A DNA stretch of 64,000 nt from Spinellus fusiger (GCA_025094145.1 JALLLS010000048.1:124001-188000); one strand, 5' to 3'. Shown: positions 22,401 through 33,850, counted from the stretch's first letter. Program-made: numbers and translations. Notes: generated from the sequence alone by a model not told the origin.

Positions 22401-22665
22401 GTGATTTGCACACCTATTTTTTTGTGTCCTGAATTTATTCTGTGTATTCAATCTTCAGGTTTGTGTATAGTATACAATAAAAGAGAAGCTTTACAGCTTC
22501 ATTGTCTTTTCTCGACAACTTTTGATAGATATTTTTCCTTGGTAAAAAAAAACAGTGAAGCTGTAAAGCTTCTCTTTTATTGTATACTATACACAAACCT
22601 GAAAATTGAATACACAGAATAAATTCAAGACACAAAAAAATAGGTGTGCAAATCACTTGAAAAAA
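22392..22665. repeat. Long inverted repeat (110-bp arms, 54-bp loop)
   Basis: Left arm 22,392-22,501 and right arm 22,556-22,665 are reverse complements with only two mismatches. The inner end is aagctttacagcttca / tgaagctgtaaagctt; the outer end is ttttttcaagtgattt / aaatcacttgaaaaaa. The repeat produces mirrored open frames on both strands that are not genes. It could be a foldback or MITE-like structure, or a snap-back duplication at the end of the neighbouring dead Tc1 element. Confidence 0.92.
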
Positions 22666-22669
22666 CCAA

Positions 22670-23405
22670 ATATACGTTTTATAGATATCTTTATGATAAG
22701 CAGAAATACCTGCTCGTCTTGTTTTTTTAGCTTGTAATGCATTTATTCTTGCTTTCATTAAATATTTATTATCTGAAAACATATTTAAAAAAGTAACGAA
22801 GATATTACTAACTAGTCATTTAAATAAGACCATTTTCATTCTTCAAGCAGTAAATCTAAAAATAAAATGATTTTCATGAATTTTACTACACACTGTAAAC
22901 TATTATATACTAAAGTGACTAACAAGAATAATTGAAACGCTATAATATTTGAGTAATTCTTAATTGAGATAAACATAAAAGAAGGTATACAATATTTATG
23001 GCATAATAGGTAGCCTAAACAGCTAATTACTTTTCATTGGAAAAGAGCTATATTTTTAATAGAATAAATCACATTTAAATGCATGATTGTCCTGAATTTT
23101 CAAATATAAATATATATTATTCTACTACTGTAGTGACCAAATAACTGATTTTTAGTATTTTAGATTTAAACCGATGAATAAATATCCTGTAATAAAAAAA
23201 TAATAAAAAAATTGCACATTACTAGAAATTTTTTGTAAGGAGATCTAAGATCAGACTTATTTACATGTACATACTGAGTTTGACAAAAAGACAAGATTCA
23301 ATACATTTCTTTTTTTTTGTAAAGAAAATTAAGCTCAGATTTATTGTAAAGATCTAAATTAAGTTTCTAGAGAGAATCACTTTTTTATTTATTTATTTGG
23401 TTATA
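22670..23405. other. AT-rich intergenic DNA
   Basis: No gene or element recognised. It contains several A/T homopolymers. Confidence 0.5.
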
Positions 23406-23409
23406 TGAG

Positions 23410-23706
23410 TTTAAAATTGTTTTGTATGGATCTTGTTTTGTTTTATGAGATTAAGGCTTAGAGAAGAGCGGAGCCTTTGGTGAAGTATTGACCAGATCCA
23501 TTTTAGTAGTGAACTGTTGTAGGAGTCTGGTAGGGGAAGAAAGGATAAAAGATGATAATGGTTGATCCTGGAAGACAGTGAGCCCGTGGTGGCGCCAGAG
23601 TGCAAGCAGGAAATAGCTGAAAATAGTGACAGCAGGGAGGAGGGCGGTGGTTAGGACTGGGGTACATACAAAGGACTCGATGCGTTTCTGTCTGTATGGA
23701 TATACT
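23410..23706 (-). other. GC-richer open fragment of unknown origin
   Basis: A stretch clearly richer in G/C than its surroundings, open in two minus-strand frames (one reads VCTPVLTTALLPAVTIFSYF..., the other HSGATTGSLSSRINHYHLL...). The contrast in base composition suggests the remains of coding sequence, perhaps from a retroelement like LINE L1 or L2. No motif could be matched. It ends where Tc1-like element D begins. Confidence 0.3.
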
Positions 23707-23710
23707 TTTA

Positions 23711-24800
23711 CACTATTTTCGGAAAGTATTCGCACAACCTCAGAAAAAAATTGCACACTTTTTTTTTTTCACTTTTAGAAAAATTTCATAAATATTGTTT
23801 TGTACTAAGTGTGTGAAATTTATCAGAGGATTTTTACTTAAGCATATTTCAAATATCAAAGAAGAATAGCGACAGAATCCTTTAAGATCATTAATAAGAA
23901 TATCGCTACATGCTTCAGTGATCCTTATGTTCAAAGCCTCACTTTCTAAAAGCTTTTCTCTTTTAAGCTTACACTTCACAACAGACTATAATTGATCGAT
24001 GATATTAAGCTCAGGAGAGTACAGTGGAAAAATATATATCCGTAATCGCGACTTACAATAAGTCTACTAATTTTTTTTAATGAAAGTGTGCTTTCTTAAT
24101 TGATATAGCACAATTTTCTGTTATGAAGTTGTAGACCGTTGTTTGGGCAACTTTTAAGTCTTTAAGCTGTTCAGTGAGACTGTTAATTGCTTGATCTAAT
24201 GTTACAGAAGGGTAATGAAAATTTTTCAGAAAGATGTTTTTTATGGTCTTCATTTAATAATGTTGGTCGGCCCATTTCTTTTGGGGGTCTCTACAGGTTT
24301 GATTTCGAAATCATTCATATTTTGTATGATTTTTCCTGATTTCTTTTAAGCCAGTCATATGCGGCTCGATTAGCAATACACAATTGATTTTCTGATTTAC
24401 CTGCAGTCATACCTAGTTAATGAACCAGGTGAAAAAAGTGACTCTTAACATCATCACCATGCTTATCTTAGTAAGATACAGGTGCTGAGGTAAAGGTTTT
24501 ATCTTTTTTGGTGGCCTTGGGTTTTGAATGAAGTTTTTAAGGTGATTTTAAGTTCAATTAGGTACTGTAGTCTATGGTATTTTGAAGAGGAAAACATTCT
24601 TTATCTACATACATCAATATAGGTTTATTGCCCAGCTCGTCGATAGTATTTCTCTGTCCATCTTCATAGTAAATCTGTAAGCTCATTGTTGCAAAAAGAA
24701 TTTATATAATTGTGCAAAAAGTGAAATATAAACTATGCAAAAAGTGAAAAAAAAGTGTGTAATTCTTTCTGAGGTTGTGTGAATACTTTCCGAAACAATG
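23711..24800 (-). mobile_element. DDE transposon family D, internally deleted, long inverted repeats
   Basis: 1,090-bp element flanked by TA (23,709-23,710 and 24,801-24,802). The inverted repeats are about 60 bp: cactattttcggaaagtattcgcacaacctcag... at the left matches the complement of ...ctgaggttgtgtgaatactttccgaaacaatg at the right. The inside is a decayed minus-strand transposase. Readable pieces are GRPTLLNEDHKKHL (about 24,260) and YFFPLYSPELNIID followed by KCKLKREKLLESEALNIRITEAC (about 24,040-23,900). The PLYSPELN block and the tail resemble the IS630/Tc1 superfamily. The central catalytic region is deleted. It is unrelated to families A-C at the ends. Confidence 0.8.
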
Positions 24801-24802
24801 TA

Positions 24803-26477
24803 GGCCAAATAGAAAGTACACCAGCATTGATTAGATTATAGCGGAGATATAAATATATCAGGCTCTAATACTGGCAGTTCTGTTGCTTTAAGTCACTAAA
24901 GTATCCGAAGTAATGAGTAGTGTCGGGTCACAGAGAATATATCATTTAGTCATAATCTAATATACATAATTAGCCTGATAATAAAGGCTTTTTGATTCTT
25001 AGAGAAAATCTCTTAGAAAATTCACAGTCATTCCAGTGTCATATATGCCAAAGAGAAAATTAAGCACTAGGTGTGATACTTTATATACTACAGTTTTTAT
25101 TTAAATAAACTTTAGATTAAATTATTCCACAAGAGTAATTAAGGAATATCTTATACTGTCGCCTAATGTCTTCCCAACATTTAATACACCATGAATTTAA
25201 AGATTTAAGATCAAATATGATTATTATAACTATTAGTATGTTTGGATCTATTTATGATTTGTTTAAATTCTATAATATTTTAAGATAATAGACAATAATC
25301 AAAACGAATAATATTATACTTGGTTCGAATTTAATTATTTGACCAAAATCTCTCTAATGATATGCCTCATTTATTTCACTAAATCAATACCATTGTAAAG
25401 AAAAGTTTTAAAGTTCTAACTCGATGTCTTATTGCCTGTAAAAAATAGTCCCAGAAAAGCTTTGATTTTGATTTTGATTACCGATCGTAAAACACTTACT
25501 TTTAGACTATGATAGATGCTAAGCAAAATATCTTACTGTGAGATGAAAGATAGTTGTTTCACGAGAAGCCATACAGTAAAATCCAGAACATGATGCCGAT
25601 TTCTCAGCATGAGTTGGAGGTTTTAAACAGTACCGATTGCTAGAGATAGTAAGATAATTAAATACTAATAACTTAGTCCTAATAAAAATGTTATTCATTA
25701 TTTCACTGTTTCTCAATAGATATAAGAAAATAAAACTGTATTCTATATATAATTATCTTTACTCTACTAAATATTTATTACTCTGAATTATACTTAATTT
25801 TTTGTAGAAAGAGAATTACTTTAATTATAAATTACTAAGTAATAATCTATCTCTTTGTTTTGTATGCACGACAATGTGATTTTTGATTGTGATGGTTTCA
25901 TGATCTTTTTTTTAAAAAATTATCTGTCGAATTAAAGGCTTGTTGAGATATAATTACAGATAGATCAGTACTTGATTATTCTATTAACAAGAACAATGAA
26001 TGCAAACATGTACGGTAATAATGTACTGATTGCTCTTGGAACTTATACCAATTCTACTCAGCCGACCCTTGAGTGGGATCAATTAATATTGTACTAGTAA
26101 GTGAGGCTTCTAATGGATACATATCAGATTATTGTAGCCTCCACGAGTTTTAGATGCCGTTGCCAAACACAAAATAGTAATTTTACCTTTATGACCCTAA
26201 TCTATTAGATAATTAGGTTGAAACAGCAGCCCAATTTTTTTAAATAGCCCATCCATTATGTACCAATCTTTTTGATTACCTGCAAATCTAATTTGCTGAG
26301 AAATGGAGTTTTACCATCCAGAGATCCGCTATATTTGTATTTAAGGTTATATTCATTATTGATTTTTACCAAACAATTTACACATTATAGTATATTAGCA
26401 AAAAAAAATTGTCTTGCAATCATGCTTGTCATGCAATTCGACCGAAAGAATTTTTTTCGTATTCATTCTTATGGTAG
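24803..26477. other. AT-rich intergenic DNA
   Basis: No gene or element recognised on either strand; short AT-biased open frames only. Confidence 0.5.
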
Positions 26478-26479
26478 TA

Positions 26480-27686
26480 CAGTGGCTTTCTAAATAAGGA
26501 AGATTTTTCATGTCCCAGTATGCTTCTGTAATAAGAAATACCTATTCTTTGTAATAAAAATACACATTAAACTGACAGTAGAGACTTAAAAGTTGGATAA
26601 TAAATAAATATTTATTGGGTGGAAGCCCTTAGTATTTGGTGTTTCCACCCTTGGCCTCAATGACAGCCTTGCATCTCCGTCCCATGCTGGCAATGAGGTT
26701 GTTGGTAACTTCTTTAGGGATCTTGTCTCATTCTTGGACCAGGAGAGCCTTCAGATCCTGGAGAGTGCTTTTTGGGGTCATTCTCTTTATAATAGCCCTG
26801 TCTAGCTTTTCCCATAAATGCTCTATGGGGTTGAGGTCGGAGCTTTGTGAGGGCCACCCCTCCATAGTGGCAATGCTCTCTTTTGCTTTCCACAACCTGG
26901 ATTCTCTACTCTTGTGACAGCTGGCATTGTCCTCTTGAAGAACACAACATACCACTGGATTCAGTGCCTTGAGTCAAGCCAGCTCAGGGTATTAATTCTG
27001 CTTTAAGATCTCAATGTATCTTCTACTGTCTATACTGTCCTTCACAGGCACCCACCTTTCAACACCTTCACCAGAGAAGGAACCCCACACCATCACACTA
27101 CCACCACCAAACCTTATGGTGGGCTTGACATTCCTTGGGAGCATCTCTTTCTTCTTCTTGTGATTATTGGTGAGAGAAGGTTTATTAACCATCCTGCAAG
27201 AAGAAGGACCAAGCTTCTTTATCATTTTTTCTAAAATTGCTCATGCACACTTTGGTGGTTATCTGCTTGCAAGGTTGATCTATTATCTGAAATGAATCCC
27301 TTTCCATCTCGTATACAAATCCTCTCTCGTCCCTCTACGTCAGAAAAGACTTGTGCCTAAAGCCCTTTCCTGCTTTGAAACAGCCAGTTTCCCTGTACTT
27401 CTTCACAATAAGGCTGACAGTAGGATGACTGACACCAAACATGGCTGCAACATCCGTTTGTCTGGTACAATTTACGGTAGCCTCTTGAACAATGAGTTGA
27501 TGACTTCACTTGTTGATATTTTTCTTCTTGTTTCCAATAGGTTTGGTGTCTTTTTCATTAGTGTTATATATAATGGTTGTTATAACGGAAAAAGAAGAAA
27601 TGAGGAATAAGTAAAAAAAAAAAATCTATTTTGAGCAAAATAAAGGTCGGAAAATGAAAAATTTATAAAATTTATACTGGACACTG
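26480..27686 (-). mobile_element. Tc1/mariner element, family A copy 3 (A3), internally deleted
   Basis: 1,207 bp between TA duplications (26,478-26,479 and 27,687-27,688). Its transposase-5' end (27,686) is CAGTGTCCAGTATAAATT..., like the A1 left end. Its 3' end (26,480) is CAGTGGCTTTCTAAATAAGG, which instead matches the 5' end of A2. The terminal sequences are therefore unequal. It is about 150 bp shorter than A1 because of a deletion in the transposase. A LINE copy lies only 12 bp beyond its right end. Confidence 0.87.
26640..27575 (-). pseudogene. Tc1/mariner transposase, family A3, deleted and frameshifted
   Basis: Recognisable blocks: KPSLTNNHKK joined directly to KEMLPRNVKPT (27,160), GGGSVMVWGSFSGEGVE, VLQEDNASCHKS (about 26,935), and SSDLNPIEHLWEKLD (about 26,830). 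Compared with A1, about 45 residues including the first catalytic Asp (WSDES) are missing at the KPSL/KEML junction. Frameshifts lie near 26,980 and in the N-terminal part. It cannot encode active enzyme. Confidence 0.85.
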
Positions 27687-27698
27687 TACCATATTATA
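27683..27698. repeat. Target-site duplication of LINE copy L1-2 (left)
   Basis: ACTGTACCATATTATA, repeated exactly at 29,019-29,034. Its first four bases are the end of Tc1 element A3 (…ACTG) and the next two are the TA duplication of that element. Confidence 0.9.
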
Positions 27699-29018
27699 CA
27701 ATAGACTAGGCATCCGCCCGCTACAAATCTGTCAGTCTGCTTGTCTGAGACTTTGTCTTGCTAGATCTGCTACTGCTAGGTTTGGAACGATCCAGGTTGC
27801 CCAATTAGCTGCCCTCCCTAACATATACTCTCGTTTTCTTTATCTGCAAGCCAAATTTGTTGAGCGCGCAGCTACCCTTCCTGAAGACACCCTCCTCTGG
27901 TGCCTTGTCCCGCAGCTTGAAGCACCCCAGAGTAAAGCCAGATGGATTAAGCTACGTGGCAATGTACTCTGGCAAAATGCTCAAAGAATAGGACGGGCTC
28001 ACAACCCTCCTAAATATCCATTAAAAGTAGCTTATCTTGAACGTCTTCAAAGTGAAATTACTAGTCTAGTACGTGGCAAGAATCCGCTGGTGACGGTAGC
28101 CCGTGGACTATGTAGACCTGTTTGGGATCCAATTCTTCTACTACCGTGCACGCGCAAAGAAAGACATCGTCTACTAAAATGGAGGATTGCTTGGTTACCA
28201 CCAACACCTTCAGTTCCTTGCCAATGTGGCCACCCATCTGCCAATCGGGACCACTTTCTCACTTGCACATTCGTTGACCATGAACGCTCCACGTTCTTGT
28301 TCTTCCTAGTTCCTGCACCACCACAAGATGTTCATCCAATTGACTATTGTCTAAATCTTCTGCCGCGCACGGTTAAGTCTTTTGTTAAATGGCGAGACCT
28401 TTGGCCCAGTCTGTTAATACTGCTGCAAGCCATTGATCGAGCCACGTCTACTCGAGACTTTAAGGTAGAGCCATCAGCTGGTAGCCTGCTCATTGAGGCT
28501 GCTGATGGGTGTGTTGAGCGGGAACGCCAACGCCGCCATAGAGTGCAAAGACTCCTGCAGCAACAGACGCTGTATCCTCACTTCTCCTCCGATCTCTCCT
28601 CTACCACCCATTCTTAACCCGTTTAGCAAAGCCATAATCTGCTAATGTAATTGCTACATATATTCTCAGGATTGTCCGAGTTGCTCTAAGTATCCCTTGT
28701 TGGATTTCGAATTGCCACAGGATGACGGTTATCTTTTTGGTGTCCTGGTTTCCTTGCTGACTTTATGGCCTTTTGGATGTCTATTCATAATTCCCATTTT
28801 ACCATCATTACCCACTTTTCATCATTTTTCATCATTTTTCCCTCATTGAGGTTTTATATTCTCTTTTCTTTCCGTCTCTTCTCTCTTTGCATTGTTTTTT
28901 TCACTTATGTATTTGAAGTGTTTCAATGTTTATTCTTATTTTTCAAACGATCTCATAGGGTGGCTAACATGCCCAATGCGCGAATAGCAACCAACACCCA
29001 AAAATAAAAATACTTTGA
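27699..29018 (+). mobile_element. 5'-truncated LINE copy L1-2
   Basis: 1,320 bp corresponding to the 3' quarter of L1-1 in opposite orientation: the C-terminal part of ORF2 plus the full 3' region. The frame is open to a TAA at 28,615-28,617, and its final about 60 residues (FKVEPSAGSLLIEAADG...) are preserved, unlike in L1-1. It includes the CQCGHPSANRDHFLTC knuckle. Nucleotide identity to L1-1 is very high by eye in the coding part and lower in the 3' tail. An exact 16-bp target duplication flanks it. Confidence 0.93.
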
Positions 29019-29096
29019 ACTGTACCATATTATAAGAAATAGGGTTGGAGAATCTAAAACTTGCAAACATTTTTATAATTCATTGTATGAGATACA

Positions 29097-29695
29097 TGCA
29101 AGCCATTGATAGAGCCACGTCTAATAGAGACTAAGGTAGAGCAATCAGCTGGTAGCTTGCTCATTGAGCCTGCTGATAGGTGTGTTGGGCGGGAACACTA
29201 ATACTGCCATAGAGTGCAAAGGACTCCTTCAGCAACAGACACTGTATCCTCACTTTTCCTCTGATCTCTTCTCTACCACCCATTCTTAACCCGTTTAGTA
29301 AAGCCATAATCTGCTAGTGTAGTTGCTGTGTTTGTTTTCAGGATTGTCTGAGTTGTTCTAAGTATCCCTCGTTGTATTTTGAATCACTACAGGATGACGA
29401 TTATCTTTTTGGTGTCCCGGTTTCCTTGCTGACTTTATGGCCTTTTGGATGTCTATTCATAATTCTCATTTACAATCTTCTTTGCATTCATTTTTTCCTT
29501 ATTTTTCCCTCATTGAGGTTTTATATTCTCTTTTCTTTCTGTTTCCTCCCTCTTTGCATTCATTTTTTCAATTTTGTATTTATAGTATTTATATGTTTAT
29601 TCTCATTTATTTTACAAAAGTTCTCATAGGGGGCTGATATGCCCAATGCGCGAATAGCACCTCACACCCAAAATAAATAAATAAAAATACTTTAA
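29097..29695 (+). mobile_element. 5'-truncated LINE copy L1-3
   Basis: About 600 bp aligning from gcaagccattgat (the ORF2 C-terminus) to the A-rich 3' end ataaataaaaatactttaa. More diverged than L1-2. The sequence after it is ACTGTAGACTATTG, so ACTGTA again follows the 3' end, but I could not find a matching duplication at the 5' side. Confidence 0.87.
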
Positions 29696-29701
29696 ACTGT
29701 A

Positions 29702-32040
29702 GACTATTGACTGTGTAGAAATTTTTGCTGCCTCCTGACATTTCTCTACATAAAAGAAGGGGTCGTTATCTTAAGTAGAAGACCTTTTTGATGAAATATA
29801 TATTCAAAAACTAGATGAAGCCACTTTCTATAAAAATTCTTTGTTAAAATGTAAGTGATCTGGCTCCTTTTTTTGATATTGTAATCTCTTGAAAAGAATA
29901 CACACTATTAGTTAGAATCCAAGTGTCTTTACTGATTTCATATATTTTCTAATAAAAAGATATAGATACGTGTATATTTATTTAATAATGTAAAAGTATA
30001 AATCTATTTGATGATCTAGCGTTTCAGTTTACTGATATATGTATTGAGTTGGTACGTTAATATTATGATATACTATTATGATCATTCAGCCTGAAGAGCT
30101 TCCACTCTGAGTGCCTGACTGTCAAGGTGGGCCTGTGTCCTCATGGATGTCTTGGCTTAAAAAACTTTCAGCATTGCCTCAATTTAGTTTTTATCTTCTC
30201 ACATGCTCTTTCTATTTTAGTAAGATGTATGTACGTATAGGTAAGTATGAAGTTTTGATTATCATTTTTTAAAAAAAAATGTAACAATACTTGAAGCTAT
30301 TTGTATGTGTGCTATTTTTTCTTTTGATTTGTGTGCTAAGAGTGTATTTCTCTTTTTGTTACCAATTTTTATAGAGTACTCATTACTTTTATCTCCTTGC
30401 CAATCTTCCAAAAAATATTTTCAATATACATCTTTCTTACTTTATACACTTAATGATTTTCACCAATTGTTTTTTTTACTTTTACTCACCCAAGTATTCG
30501 GAGTACTTTCTATGTCTTGTATTTATTTTATTTTATAGTAGGACCAAAAGATCCAACGTATGCCCCACACTATTAATATGCACAGAATATAATGCAATAT
30601 AATGTAATGCAGTATAATATAATGCAATATAATAAAGCTTAAGAGTGTATAGTAGCTTTTAAATATGTATATCAAGCTAAGTTTTATTTATTGACTAATA
30701 GTTATAAATCGTTGCTTGACAAAATATAATAATTTTTTTTAAAAAAAAAATTAAAATAAAGATACTAATAATAATAATCTGACCAAAAAGAAATCGAGTT
30801 AATTTTAGCAATACATTTTGATTAGGTTGTTTTGCTGTGAGTTCCAACGATAAGCTACATACTGTGTTTAAATATGTGACCTGAGCCAACCTGTAAACCC
30901 ATCACATGTAATCATGTATAATGGCGGGTAATATTACTAGCATCTAGTGAAGCAACATATTGAGAAAGACAGATGTTTTTATAAAATAATAATGATGGTT
31001 ATGAATCAATAATATAATCAATTCGTTCAATTTTAATTGTAATTATGAAAGTAGGTGAAGTAAAACATTTTTTTAAAGAAATAAGAATTCATCCAAGTTT
31101 TTAAGCTTTTTTGCCAAGAAAAAAACTGTCAAATAACTCAATTTGTCCTATCTTTTTATTCCAGAATGGTTGAAACTGTAGGACAAGACATCATCAGTTA
31201 TTCACTGTAAAAGCCAAATAAAGAAATGAAATATCAATTCATCGGTTTGTGTATTTCTGGTACAATAATTTAATAGAAACCTCAGCAGTAAGTATCATTT
31301 TATTCTAGCATGGTTGTCTAATAGAGAATCATACATCTTCTGTATTTTCTGTATTTACAAATATAGATATATCATTCTACCATATAACAATGTCTTAATT
31401 TAGAAAACGATTGACGGCTATTTAATTGCTGATGCATACTTAGTTGTTGAGCTGACTGCTCAATGTGAACTAACTACCTACTAAACTTATTATTATTTTT
31501 ATGCCATAAATGTAACTTGGAAGCAATAAATAGAAATAGTGTATGTTTCTGGATAAATAGTCCTAAAATATACTTTGCCAAAAATGGTAAAAATAGGCAA
31601 GTTAGATATACTGGGTAGCAGTCTTTTATTCCTCTCTCCTTTAAAGAGTGAGAAGAAACAATATTTTCTTCCAATTGAAAATAACTATATGTTAAACTTT
31701 TATATTTTCCAGAAATCTTATACAATTTTTTTTTCACTTTTGAATATTGACTGTTTTCACAATTATTTGAGTCATGGTTTGTGCTGTATAAATTTACGGA
31801 TAAACTATATAAAGAACAAAAGTGGAACTATGTGCATTATGACGGATAAACCAATAAAGCCCCGTTTACACATTAAGCTTTATTGTGACAAGTTATTCTT
31901 GTATTCTTTAATAATCTTATAGCAAAAGCCTTAGAATAAATCATATGAGGCAGAGTTTTAAAAATAAAACGCACTGTGTGTTACTAAACTAATGTACCGG
32001 TAGGACAATGAGTTATCCGACCCTGAATGTACCAAAGAGA
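29702..32040. other. AT-rich intergenic DNA with small tandem repeat
   Basis: No gene recognised. Around 30,588-30,632 a short repeat of the form atataatgcaatataatg occurs. One 115-codon open frame at about 31,575 has no domain, signal or homologous look and is probably chance. Confidence 0.45.
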
Positions 32041-32045
32041 AAATG

Positions 32046-32054
32046 TATATAAAC
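32046..32054 (+). promoter_or_regulatory. TATA box of the chitin deacetylase gene
   Basis: tgtatataaac, about 60 bp before the ATG at 32,110. The spacing and the short leader between them fit a fungal core promoter. Confidence 0.6.
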
Positions 32055-32109
32055 TAAGCAACCTGTCACTACAAAAATCATATTATCTTTGTTCTATATT
32101 ATACTCACC

Positions 32110-33465
32110 ATGCAACTTACATTTATTGGTGCTTTAATGCTTGCCACCGGCTCTTTTGTCGCTGCAGACGTTGCCATGCCCTCTACCCCTTCTACACCTA
32201 TTGATCCCATTCTTGCTGTTGCTTCTCCTACATGGCTGCCTAATTTCCCCAAACCACCAAATGTAAACACAGGCTATCTATCTAAGCCAATTGATACCAT
32301 CACCCCGCTTTCACGCACAACTCTCAACTTGACTGCCTACCCAGAACCCTGGACCTCTCCACCCACCACCCACCCAGAAGTAGTTGCTGTTATCAACTCA
32401 ATCGACTGGTCTCATGTTCCTAACTCAACTATACACACCGGAAAATCAAATGGCGATCTTGATCTTGGAAACTGCGGTAACTCGGATGATCTTACCTGCT
32501 GGTGGTCCTGCAGCAACTGTGTTAACCCTAAATTATCCTACTTGCCCCCTGACATTTCATTCTGTCCTCGCGCCGGTGACTGGGGTTTGACTTATGATGA
32601 TGGACCCTTCAACCTTGGTGGTAGTGCAATTGATGACCAATTCGCTGAGCCTGTTCTTTACAACTTTTTGGCAAAGACCAACCAGAAAGCCACATTGTTT
32701 TACATTGGATCCAATGTTGCTACATACCCTGCTGCTGCACAGCGTGCTTTGAATGATGGACAAGTTCTCTGTGTCCATACCTGGTCTCATCCTCAAATGA
32801 CAACCCAAACCAATCAGCAAGTTGTTGCTGAGTTCTACTGGACTCTTCGTGCCATCAAAGAAGCCACTGGCGTCACTCCCAGATGCTGGCGCCCTCCTTA
32901 TGGTGATGTAGACGACCGTGTTCGTGCTATCGCTTGGCAGATGGGCTTGCGCACCATTATCTGGGATGAAGATACCAATGACTGGAACTTGCCTGGCTCT
33001 GGTGGAGGAAAACTCTCTTTTGATACTGTGGATGGATATTTCCAGGGTTGGATTGATGCTCGCAAGAATGGCAGCGACAGTGCTACCGGACACATTGTGC
33101 TTGAACACGAACTCAACAACTCTACTGTTTCAATGACTGAGAAATGGTTGCCTCAACTTCAGCAGGTATTCAATGTTGTCTCTGTCCATGCCTGTATGAA
33201 CATCTCTCAACCTTACTGGGAACAAAACTGGGTATACCCAACTGAGGCCAACAACTCAACGGCTCCCCTCTTATCCTCATCAGCCCTCCCCACTGCTACT
33301 TCTATTATCTCTCTTGCACCTTCTGTTCAATCAACACCTGCACCAACAGGTGCAAATCTCAGTGTAAATGCAAGCAGTTCTCAAAAGAACAGTGGTGCAT
33401 CAACATTGGCTCTTTCAGCTACTGCTAGCATTCTTATTTTTGCTGCTTCTCTCTCTCTTCTTTAA
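32110..33465 (+). CDS. Chitin deacetylase, secreted, probably GPI-anchored
   Basis: Intronless, 451 aa, carbohydrate esterase family 4. It removes N-acetyl groups from chitin to give chitosan, a main cell-wall polymer in Mucoromycota. All five NodB-domain motifs are visible: TYDDGP (161-166, metal-binding Asp), HTWSH (223-227, metal-binding His pair), RPPYGD (261-266), DTNDW (288-292) and LEHE (331-334, catalytic His). Residues 1-19 form a signal peptide (LTFIGALMLATGSFVAA). The C-terminus is a Ser/Thr/Ala-rich linker followed by a hydrophobic tail ending LSLL, as in GPI-anchored wall enzymes. I chose the ATG at 32,110 because the signal peptide starts there; the frame upstream lacks an ATG. 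G/C content is above that of the neighbourhood. It stands alone among transposon-rich DNA. Confidence 0.95.
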   Translation: MQLTFIGALMLATGSFVAADVAMPSTPSTPIDPILAVASPTWLPNFPKPPNVNTGYLSKPIDTITPLSRTTLNLTAYPEPWTSPPTTHPEVVAVINSIDWSHVPNSTIHTGKSNGDLDLGNCGNSDDLTCWWSCSNCVNPKLSYLPPDISFCPRAGDWGLTYDDGPFNLGGSAIDDQFAEPVLYNFLAKTNQKATLFYIGSNVATYPAAAQRALNDGQVLCVHTWSHPQMTTQTNQQVVAEFYWTLRAIKEATGVTPRCWRPPYGDVDDRVRAIAWQMGLRTIIWDEDTNDWNLPGSGGGKLSFDTVDGYFQGWIDARKNGSDSATGHIVLEHELNNSTVSMTEKWLPQLQQVFNVVSVHACMNISQPYWEQNWVYPTEANNSTAPLLSSSALPTATSIISLAPSVQSTPAPTGANLSVNASSSQKNSGASTLALSATASILIFAASLSLL

Positions 33466-33470
33466 TCTGT

Positions 33471-33476
33471 AATAAA
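33471..33476 (+). terminator. Polyadenylation signal of the chitin deacetylase gene
   Basis: AATAAA five bases after the stop codon. A T-rich stretch follows. Confidence 0.55.
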
Positions 33477-33757
33477 ATCTATAATGTACTATTTGCCATG
33501 TTTTATCTTTTATCTGTCTTATTCACTCAATCAAAAATAAAAATATCATTTCTTTAAATAAAGTGCTATGCGGCTATGAGTGTTTGTACTCTTTTGTATG
33601 TTTGTGTGTTACTTTCTATGCAGTTGCCATTGGCTTTGTTCCGTGTAACATCGCGTCATGATAGAATAGGCATTACTAAGATAGGTATATAAAGTGAAAA
33701 AGACATTAAAAAGTGAAAGACCTTTGTCACCAAGGCACTTTTCTCTACCTGTAAAAC

Positions 33758-33850
33758 ATGAGCACACAGCCAAAATTAAGTTCAAGAGAGTGCTGCATGA
33801 GTACTCAAAGCCAGCTTCCTGTTACAACAAGTCACTCAGGTTGTGCTTGA
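33758..33850 (+). CDS. Possible 30-aa peptide downstream of a TATA box
   Basis: A short frame from ATG at 33,758 to TGA at 33,848, reading MSTQPKLSSRECC... It has three cysteines. A good TATA-like ggtatataaag lies about 70 bp upstream (33,683). It may be a chance frame or the first exon of a longer spliced gene; I could not find a convincing second exon. Confidence 0.2.
   Translation: MSTQPKLSSRECCMSTQSQLPVTTSHSGCA

Noticed and set aside
22281..22782. Two 113-115-codon frames on opposite strands with similar protein sequence
   Set aside because: They mirror each other because of the 110-bp inverted repeat; neither has a gene-like start, domain or neighbour.
31575..31922. 115-codon frame with hydrophobic stretches
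   Set aside because: Composition is that of random AT-rich DNA; no signal peptide start, motif or splice support.
32557..33119. Minus-strand frames (183 and 73 codons) opposite the chitin deacetylase
   Set aside because: They are shadows of a strongly supported plus-strand gene and have no domain of their own.
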